The position numbers were made by a program, and so were the translations under genes. Source: Luscinia megarhynchos (taxonomy: Eukaryota > Chordata > Aves > Passeriformes > Turdidae). Taken from it: a stretch of DNA of 64,000 nt. Positions 55,736 through 64,000 of the stretch are shown piece by piece (the first letter of the stretch is position 1; every line of letters begins with the position of its first letter). The stretch lies in the NCBI GenBank assembly GCA_034336665.1, contig CM067568.1, positions 41,520,770-41,584,769 of the forward strand. The letters run 5' to 3'. The notes beneath the pieces are model-generated. The model was not told where the DNA came from. It did no database searches and saw only the letters and a list, made by a program, of their open reading frames with translations.

Positions 55736-57700
55736 TGCACATACAAGTGAATTTTTGTGTATTAGTGTGTTTTTTTCACATGATTTTCAGAGAAGTGTCT
55801 TATGACTTGCAGTGCAGATGAAATTAAACCTAATGCTGCCTGCAAGCTAAAATTTTCATATATGTTGCACTTCAGTTGCAGTTATGGATTTAGCAGTGTC
55901 AGTTATTTTAGTGGCCATTTCTCGAGTAGCCTGAATTACTTACAAGTAAGAAAACCTCAACGGGGCTGAAAGCTTTCAAAGGAAAATAGGACAAGATAAC
56001 AAATATAGCATGGAAATGGTTCAAGGATAAGTGGGACCTAGTTTTGATGTTTTTCTTCCCAGCTTGTGAGCCCTTTTCTTGAAAGTTTTTGTGCAGAGTG
56101 CAGGCTCAAGACCAAAGCCAAAGATATGCTCAGTGATCAGGCAAGGAGCAGGACATTTATTACAGTAATAGGGCTGGGTATTAATTAGGAAACATCTCCA
56201 GAGCTACAATTCTGTCAGATGACAAAAAGTGCATCTCTGAAAACATCATATTTTGCTATATTAACTATCCCCTATTTTCTATGAACTTTCAGGTATCTAA
56301 TTTGTGTTTACAGTATGCCAACACTGTTATTTCTTGGACTTTTTCAGAGTTAGCTCTTAAATATAGTACTTAGTATTTGTAATGGTTTGCTTAGAAAATT
56401 TGAGTCATCCAGGTGGAAAAAAACAGTAAACAATCACAAGTTTTAAACTATCAATCATAAAGAAACAATCTTGGCATTAATGCGGAGTGTAATTTATTCA
56501 GAAAAATGATTCAACAAGCACTTGTAAATAATGAACATGCTTAGGAAAATTTTTTTAGGTTATTTGGGAACAGAGAATGGTAAAAATTATTAACTACATA
56601 TATTTAGAAACATGAATGTAGAAATAATTCACCTGTAAAATAACCTAATAGTTGATACTAGAATATTCAGGATAGATGTCAGCAAGAGAGAAAAATGGAA
56701 AAGTATCAAACCTATTTTATTTTGAAAATATTTGCTTTGTTGAAAAAGCTTTTTCCTCTAAAGCTTTAGCTGCTTCTGTTTATGGTTTAACTGTTATTAA
56801 AAGTGTAAGCTACTAGGTGAGATGGCTGTAAGAATGTAAGAAAATTCTGTAAGAATGGCTGGGAAATAAATTGGAATTAATTTTTCTTATTGCTATGTGT
56901 CTCGTAAATTTTGTACCTTGTTAAAGGACACAGGTGTCACAGATGGCTTCAGAATTACAGTGCTCAGGTTAAGGCATTGCTAGTCAGATGTGATTTAAGG
57001 CAGGTTATTCATCTATTGCATTAGGAGTCTGAGCTTTCCAGTGGATTGCTCAGGGCAAGCATCCGTCAGTTCACGCCATGGAAGGATAGATGATTGTCAC
57101 ATTGGGAAGGAGTACAAACTGCACTTAAGATGTTTTTTTTTTTTTCTTCTGGTGTGATTGTGAGTTTTAAATGTTTGGCATATCAGTCTTTTTTGACTTC
57201 TTAACCTACCCTCAGGATACTGGTAATCAGCTTACTTCTGTTGTAATCTTGGATTTTGTCTGCTTAACTGATCTGTAAGCCACTGCATACAAACAGTTTT
57301 GATAGAATTCAGTGTTCGCGTTGCAAACTTCAGTATCCTCGGCTATAAATTGACTAGATTAGAGATCCAACTATCCATTTGTTGTGCAGGAGGAGTTCTG
57401 GCTTAAGAGTACTTTTGACTTGAGCAGAAAGCTTTCTGTACTACTGCTGCTGCTATACATGTCACATTTGGTTTAGCAATTGGGCGTTGTTCCCTAGCAG
57501 TGCCTGTCCTAAACACTGCTGGGTACTAACTCAGATACCTCCAAGCTTCTGAAAGCTGTGCCAGTTGGGCGCTACAAGCACAAATACAAAATATTTATAA
57601 ATATATAAACACAATACAAAGTATTTTAAGGTTGTTGTAATACCATATAGGTATATTAGATGTACGCATATTGATATTGTTGCATAGCTAGGCGTGCCTG
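55736..57700. other. Non-coding AT-rich interval
   Basis: No coding exon or transposon is recognised. A T-run lies near 57131 and an imperfect ctgtaagaatg repeat near 56828-56862. Confidence 0.6.
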
Positions 57701-57703
57701 CAA

Positions 57704-58482
57704 TGTGTGTTTGTTTGGCATGTTTGTTTGGGTATGTTTGTTTGGGTGTGTTTGTTCGGATACGTTTGTTGGGTATGTTTGTTGGGTACGTTTGTTTGGG
57801 TATGTTTGTTTGGTACGTTTGTAGGGTATGTTTGTTTGGTATGTTTGTTTGGGTATGTTTGTTGGGTATGTTTGTTTGGGTATGTTTGTTGGGTGCGTTT
57901 GTTGGGTATGTTTGTTGGGTACGTTTGTTTGGTATGTTTGTTCGGGTACGTTTGTTGGGTACGTTTGTTGGGTGCGTTTTGTTGGGTATGTTTGTTGGGT
58001 ACGTTTGTTTGGTATGTTTGTTTGGGTACGTTTGTTTGGGTATGTTTGTTTGGGTATGTTTGTTGGGTATGTTTGTTGGGTATGTTTGTTTGGGTATGTT
58101 TGTTTGGGTACGTTTGTTGGGTACGTTTGTTGGGTATGTTTGTTGGGTACGTTTGTTGGGTACGTTTGTTGGGTACGTTTGTTGGGTACGCTTGTTTGGG
58201 TACGTTTGTTGGGTATGTTTGTTGGGTACGTTTGTTGGGTACGTTTGTTTGGGTATGTTTGTTTGGGTATGTTTGTTGGGTACGTTTGTTGGGTACGTTT
58301 GTTGGGTATGTTTGTTCGGGTACGTTTGTTGGGTACGCTTGTTTGGGTATGTTTGTTTGGGTATGTTTGTTTGGGTATGTTTGTTGGGTATGTTTGTTGG
58401 GTACGTTTGTTTGGGTACGTTTGTTGGGTACGTTTGTTTGCGTATGTTTGTTGGGTACGTTTGGGTGTATTTGTCTGTTTGT
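57704..58482. repeat. Minisatellite of 13/14-bp units (GTTTGTTGGGTAYG type)
   Basis: About 780 bp, close to 60 units, alternate between a 13-bp form (gttgggtaygttt) and a 14-bp form with an extra T (gtttgggtatgttt). The main variation is TACG versus TATG, a CpG-to-TpG change. Because the unit is not a multiple of three and has no stop, it opens frames of 267-390 codons on both strands (TYPNKRTQQ- and YVCLGMFVW-type repeats). None has a protein hallmark. Confidence 0.95.
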
Positions 58483-58800
58483 GGCCGTGGCCCGCAGCGC
58501 GGGCGGTGCCTGCCGGAGCCGCTAGGTGTCGCTGCGGCGCCAGGCTGGGGCCGTGTGAGGCTGCCCGGGCGCGGCGCGGAGTGCGCGGCATCGCGGGCCG
58601 TGGCGGAGAGAAAGGAAGGCTCTGCAGGTAATCTCAGGGGCTCCCCTGCCCTTGCACTTAGCAAGTGCGTCTCCTTTTGAGTGTCTGAAAACACCTTGAA
58701 CACTGCTGCGGTTCCAAGGGGCCGCTGCTGCTGCCTGTCCCAAGGGACGGGTGCCCAGCGACAAGGGCAGCAAGCGCCGCTGGAACACTGGAAGCTCCGT
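58483..58800. promoter_or_regulatory. Small CpG-rich islet next to the minisatellite
   Basis: The first 140 bp are extremely CpG-dense (for example gcccgggcgcggcgcggag) in an AT-rich gene-poor region. A plausible plus-strand splice donor, CTGCAG|GTAATC, follows at about 58626. It may be a promoter with a short first exon of an unknown transcript, possibly a long non-coding RNA. No open frame of note exists outside the repeat. Confidence 0.4.
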
Positions 58801-58804
58801 CCTA

Positions 58805-59180
58805 CCTCGAGGAAAAGGTCCTTGGTGGGAGGGTCACTGAGCTCTGAACAGGCTGGCCGGGGAGGCTGGGGAGTCTCCTGCTCAAAAGGCGCCTGGGTGC
58901 GATCCTGGCAGCCTGCTTTGGGTGAGCCTGCTTCAGCAAGCGGTTGTTGTCAAGTTCGCTCTCGGGAGATACCCCAAACCCACCCGGACAAGTTCCTATG
59001 TCGCCTGTTCTAGATGACCCTGCCTTGCAGGTGGGTTGGGCTAGGTGATCTCCAGAGGTCCCTTGCAAAACGAACAATTCTGTGATTCTGTTCAATAGTA
59101 CAGAAAGGGAACAGACCATCGTTTGAGATTTCCAATTATGGCTTCCAAAGATGCCTTTCAACCCCATTCTGTCATTCTGT
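58805..59180 (+). mobile_element. CR1 LINE 3' region interrupted by a second short CR1 segment
   Basis: CR1 3' sequence on the plus strand runs from about 58805 (gtcactgagctctgaacagg) through tttgggtgagcctgcttcag to about 58945. A typical CR1 end resumes at 59141 (cttccaaagatgcctttc, then aaccccattctgtcattctg). Between them, 58946-59139 is a separate 194-bp CR1-derived segment. Confidence 0.7.
58946..59139 (+). repeat. Inverted copy of 54518-54713 (CR1 3' end plus flank)
   Basis: The reverse complement of this segment aligns end to end with 54518-54713, with about 12 differences by eye (roughly 94% identity). About 145 bp are CR1 3' UTR. The last 49 bp (from ttcaatagtacagaaaggg to ccaattat) lie beyond the CR1 end yet are still shared. 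Confidence 0.85.
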
Positions 59181-62100
59181 AAAAATAACAGGCAAAGCTT
59201 GTCGGGTTCAGAGTCCACTTTTTGAGGAGTCTTGCCTTAATCTCTCAAGACTTACATAGCTCAACTGTGAAATGGCATTAGTAATGCATCCCTTCTCTGC
59301 TGAACAAGAACTTGCTTGTGGAGTGATATTCTGGTATTTTAATAATAAGGCTATTTAAATATCTGGGTAAACACTACAAAGAAAGCAAATGCAAGGCAAA
59401 ATTGACTTCAGTACAGTAAATAACGTGTGGCATCATTGTTCATAATCTGCGTCACCAAGTTGTAGAATAATAGCTGATTTCTTCATTATGGAAACAAGTG
59501 TTCAGAGACTAAGACATTTTAATCTCTAATTGTATGAAGTATATATATCCAAAAACATGAGGAACAGTTTATGTTTCTACCCTTTCCTTTTTACTTCTGC
59601 TTTTACTTTGGTGTTTCTTAGCTTGTGAGGCTTTTTTTTAAGTATTTTTTTTTAGTTTTTAGGGGTTTTTGTTTCTATGTTTTATCTAAATAGGACTGAC
59701 TAGGTAAATTTGTTTTCACTTTTGAATTTAAGCAATTTATAACTCAAAATAATTTCATTTTGAAAAAGCACACTTTTCTGATTTGAGACGGAAAGATGAA
59801 TGGTGTAATTTTTATATAACACATTCCACATAACTGTTGCTAACTATTGCTGTTTAATTTAAAACTGGTCTTTCAGTATTGCTGGAGATGTAGCTGAGGC
59901 TTGATATTACACGTGCATCCAGTTCCAGTTTTGTAATGATTAATGTTTGTTTTTGTCCCAAATTTTATATCTTTGTTTCTTTTTGTTTATTGACTACTGA
60001 AGTGAACCAGCTATTATGAGGATTATGAGGGCAGAAATAGGTCAGCATTTAATGTATACTATACTTGCTGATAAAGACTTGCTAGTGGAGAGGATTGGCA
60101 AAAGACACTGAGACTTTAAAGAACAAATAAAATTTTTATCAGGATAGCATTGTTATTTTATAAGTGTTTTCCTAGGATTTTTTATTGTGTGGAACAATAA
60201 GATAGAGATACTGGTATCTTCTTAGTGACTCAGGAGGAGGAGCAGTTCGAAGGTCAAAGTTTCATTGTGCATGAAAATTAGAATCATATATTTCAAATAA
60301 ATTTCAATCATATGTATCAAATGAGTATTTAATCATATATTTCAGTTGGAGACAGCCCTAAATATTGAGGGCTGTATGGTTAAGTGGCTGCAACTGCTGC
60401 TTTGCAAACATGTCCTACACCATTCTGGAGGTAATAGACTAGAGCCATTTGAGTTTGTTTCCTCTACCATGCTGAAAATTTGTGACTGAAAAGCAATGTA
60501 GCCTGTTGGTTCCTTGCTTTAAACTCAGATTTCCCCAAAGTTCATGGAGAAACAATTAGGCTCCAGGATTTGTCAATGAACTGAGCCTTGACTCATGCTT
60601 GGATGGAGAGTGGCTTTTCTTCTGTGGTGTGGCTAACTACTCATATGCACAACAGCTATGTTCCAGGGCTCAGTGTTATGAGCTAATGAGGAATTTCTTT
60701 AGATCAGAGCCCTCCTTTCAGTTGGACCTGCAGACCACCAAGCTATTAACTTTATAATCAGACACTAATCAAACTACTGAACAGATACCCATTTCTTCCT
60801 AATGATATCCATGGTCTCATCATATTGACTACAATTCCCAGAAATTAACTCCTGTAATTCTTAGATTAGTCAATGCATAAGTTCCTTAAAAATTGTCTTG
60901 ACATTCAAAGATTCTGCATTCCTTCAGTTCTCAATGTAAATACAGTAATTTGAATATAGGAGATCAAGTTTGAAAATGTCAGTTATGTCAATTACCCCAT
61001 CTGTAAAATTAGAAATATTAATTAGGTTAAGATTAGTGTATTTGAAAGAGACTTGTAATCCTTGAGTAATCTCTTGGAAATATAATTATTCTAAAACCTC
61101 TCATGCATTAAAAATCTCATTACTGCTTTAGAAAAAAGTAGGTGTTGCAGTCAAACATTTTTCTCCCTTCTTGCTAATGTGTTTATTTGTACTTTTGAAC
61201 AAGAAAGAAAGAAATAAGTAGCAGACATTTTGATTCTGTTTATGTGAATTACAAGTAATTCTATAATTAATAATTGGACTGCTAAAAATCTTAGTTTAAA
61301 ATGAAATAAGTGAGGCAGGTTTTCCAGGACAAAAAGCATCATGTTAGAACGCACTGTGATGGTTATCACTGTGCTAGTGAAATCATGTGCCTTAGAGGTT
61401 TAGTAATGGGTTTAATCCTACAAAAACTTAATTATCGTGATGTTCTGAAGCCAACTTTGAACTCAGTGAATTCTTACATGATGTGAATAGTGTCCTAGAA
61501 ATGCAGGTACCACTTGTACCTAAAACCAAAGTGTGGTGAATGCTTTACTCGGTCAGATTTTATGAAAAGAAGCTCATTATGAGGAAAAATTTATAGACCA
61601 GAAGCAAGTGCACAGTACAGTGCTCTCTGATTTTTTTTCCCCCTAGGTCAGAGGATACATGGTGTGTAATGACTGATAACCTTCTAATTCTGAGATAGCA
61701 CAGTCCTTCTTGAACTCTTTCAGATGTCTTCTTTTAATCTGCTACTTGATGTACCTTTTATCTCACCTATTCTCCAGCGCCAGATTACAGATTGTTTTTT
61801 CTGTTTCAGTACGTAGGATTTCAACAACGTTTAAACTTTGTTTTGTATTTCATACCTTCAGTTTTGTATGTCTTACAGACAGCAGATAAGTATGATATAA
61901 TGAAGGAGTATGTCCAGTTTTATTAGGGAACATTGTTCCTAACATTGACTTTTAATATGTATAGAATTTTACTATCCCAAAGAATCACAGTCTTCATGGA
62001 AAATGGATGTATTTCCATTGAGATTCATTGTGGGGGAAAAACCCATTTCTTTTCCATCAGTTTCCTAAAATCCCAGGGCACAATCCTAAATGGTTTTATT

Positions 62101-64000
62101 TTTTGAAATGTAAGTACTCCAACAGCTGCAGCTTATTACGAATAAAAAGAGTATGCATGTGAACTACAGTGAATGTATATAAAGTTACCTGCCTGATATG
62201 TGATATCAGCATGCTGTAATTCTGGGAGCTCTATGAGGTCTGTAATCAAGTTACATTTAGAAAAGTAGCTGTAAGATTCTCTTGCACTTACACCTGTCTT
62301 CTGAAAAGATAAATCTCAGATTTACAGAGAAGTGTTTTATGTGTATTCCGGTTAAGCTTTTATGAGATGCTATATCAGCAAACAAGAAATTGAATTTCAA
62401 AGAATGGAGGAAACGGACAGAGCAGATATAACAAAAAGGACTAATTCTACCTGTCTTGTCTCTCAGACTGTCTACTAAATTCTCGTTTCCTCTGTGTGCT
62501 TTAAAGCAGAGCTGCAGAAATAAGTAAAGAAATTACTAACCTTGCAATAAAATCCTATGGTGACATTTCTTCACATCGATTGTGAAGTGCACAGAAAGAG
62601 CAGCGGTTTTTTATGCTAAGCTTGGGACGAATAACCTTAGACATGTAGATGCTGAGATGCAACTTTGGGAAGTTTTAGTTCTGTATAAAGGAATTTGGCA
62701 TATGCAGCTAAACCGGAGCAATAGAAATGCCAGCTGACTTGCCTGAGCAGTCACAGTGCTGTCACGGTGAGTGCTGAATCCTTAAACCAGGACTTGCATT
62801 GGTATAGACTAGAAGGAAATACTTGTCTGAATAAGTACAAACAGCAAACATCTATAAAATAGCTTGGTCTTTGTGGACAGTTTGAATAGTAAAAGAGCTA
62901 CATTTGGAGTTTAGATTGTTTATTGTGAATTGCTCTCCCAGCTTCTCTAGTAAATGATCTCATACATCAGTGTTCAGTGCTTTCTCAAATAAACCGGTTT
63001 GGTGCTGTGCCACTGCCTCACTTCCATTCACATGCTATTATGTTTACCAGCAGCATGCGTCTTTCTCTCCACAGAAAATAGACAAACGGGCAGTGCTTGA
63101 CATTCTTTTGCTTTCCTTTTCCTTCTGTTAGTTTGTGTCAAGCTACCCGTGCACTACAGAGATCATACTTTTTTCTTTTTAGTATAATTGAAAATGCCTT
63201 TTACTTTTCTGGAAGAGTTCCATCAAGAAAATCACTTTCTCTATGCTCATTTTTTCTTCAATAATCCTGGTCAAGGCAGTAGTTTTTTTTATATTTGCTT
63301 TTTATCTGAATAGACAGTTTAACAGACTGATAATGAGACTGTGGATAGAAATGTTTAAAGTAGCTTCTAGTTTCTGAAAATGCAAGTGACATTGCTGAGG
63401 TCACCTGAAGCAATCACTCTACACTACCAGTGTCAAATCGTGGAGTTATTATGGTTTTGCAGAGATGAAAAGCTGAACAGTCAGAAGAGAAGACTGTTCA
63501 CAGATTGTGATCATATCATAGATCTAACATCCAAGCAAAGATTGTGATCGTGTCATGGATCCAATAGCCCCATGAGCTGCAGGGGAGTAAGGGTTTATGT
63601 AGACAGCAAAGGCTACATGGACACTTACACTCCTCAATTTGAACAGGTGATGGCAATCATGTAAAACTTGTATTTAATTCTTCATGCTCAGTCTAGTCAT
63701 CAGCAGATGTCTGAGTGGTTTGGGCACATAGGTTGGGCTCATACTAGATTGAAATAGTTCAGCTATGTGGAGTAGTCTTGTCTGTGTATTGAATGGAAAA
63801 CATGAAACATTTTATTCACTGGGACTTTGGGGCATTTAGTGGGGGAAGAATGTGCTTGTAAGTGCTTTGCAAGGTAGGGGCCAATGAAAAGGATTAGGCA
63901 GCAACTGACAAAAATAGCTCTGTTAATTTAAATCTTTTCGTATATGCTTCTTTTTATAAGAGCTTCTTATGCTCTTTCAAAAGGGTAATACACTAGTGAA
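59181..64000. other. AT-rich gene-poor sequence to the window end
   Basis: No coding exon, RNA gene or clear mobile element is seen. There are small local repeats: AATCATAT-type units at 60281-60345 and an imperfect 26-bp direct repeat at 63502-63527 and 63538-63563. This fits the long gene desert that separates SEL1L from FLRT2 in vertebrates. Confidence 0.6.

Noticed and set aside
57531..58703. Long open frames (267-390 codons) on both strands
   Set aside because: They are minisatellite read in several frames on both strands at once. The unit lacks stops and its length is not a multiple of three, and no domain or splice context exists.

Overview
The window is vertebrate nuclear DNA, almost certainly from a bird and probably a songbird. 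It is AT-rich with compact introns. The interspersed repeats are chicken-repeat-1 (CR1) LINE fragments with the avian ATTCTRTG-type 3' end, plus LTRs that I recognise from memory as a common passerine type. I could not run a repeat or protein search. Gene identities rest on reading the translation and on a continuous reading frame across splice junctions.

The window holds one complete protein-coding gene, SEL1L, on the minus strand. The start codon is at 47508 and the stop codon ends at 18374. I resolved all 21 coding exons. Every intron is GT-AG, every phase matches, and the exons join into a 2394-nt frame for 797 residues (about the length of human SEL1L). The protein has a signal peptide, an acidic segment, one fibronectin type II domain, three blocks of Sel1-like repeats, one membrane helix and a proline-rich cytosolic tail. 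It is the luminal adaptor of the HRD1 ubiquitin ligase in ER-associated degradation. Its promoter is a CpG island at about 46.95-48.0 kb with a near-match to the ER-stress response element. Its 3' UTR probably runs to about 14.6 kb.

Left of SEL1L (1-14.6 kb) there is no coding exon I can support. There is a CR1 remnant at 0.1-0.4 kb and a strong CpG island at 6.6-7.35 kb with six copies of an 11-bp GC-rich repeat. By known vertebrate gene order this is probably the promoter of STON2, the next gene on the same strand, but no STON2 coding sequence is visible.

Right of SEL1L (48-64 kb) is gene-poor and repeat-rich. It holds two LTRs, one nested in the other with a 5-bp target duplication (about 49-51 kb), a (CCAT)n array, a minus-strand CR1 split by a 270-bp CTCCT array, a 780-bp minisatellite of 13/14-bp units abutting a small CpG-rich islet, and a plus-strand CR1. 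The plus-strand CR1 is interrupted by a 194-bp segment homologous, in inverted orientation, to the other CR1 including about 48 bp beyond its 3' end. The last 5 kb is plain AT-rich DNA. I see no previously undescribed gene system. The long open frames at 54.6-55.6 and 57.5-58.7 kb come from tandem repeats whose units lack stop codons.
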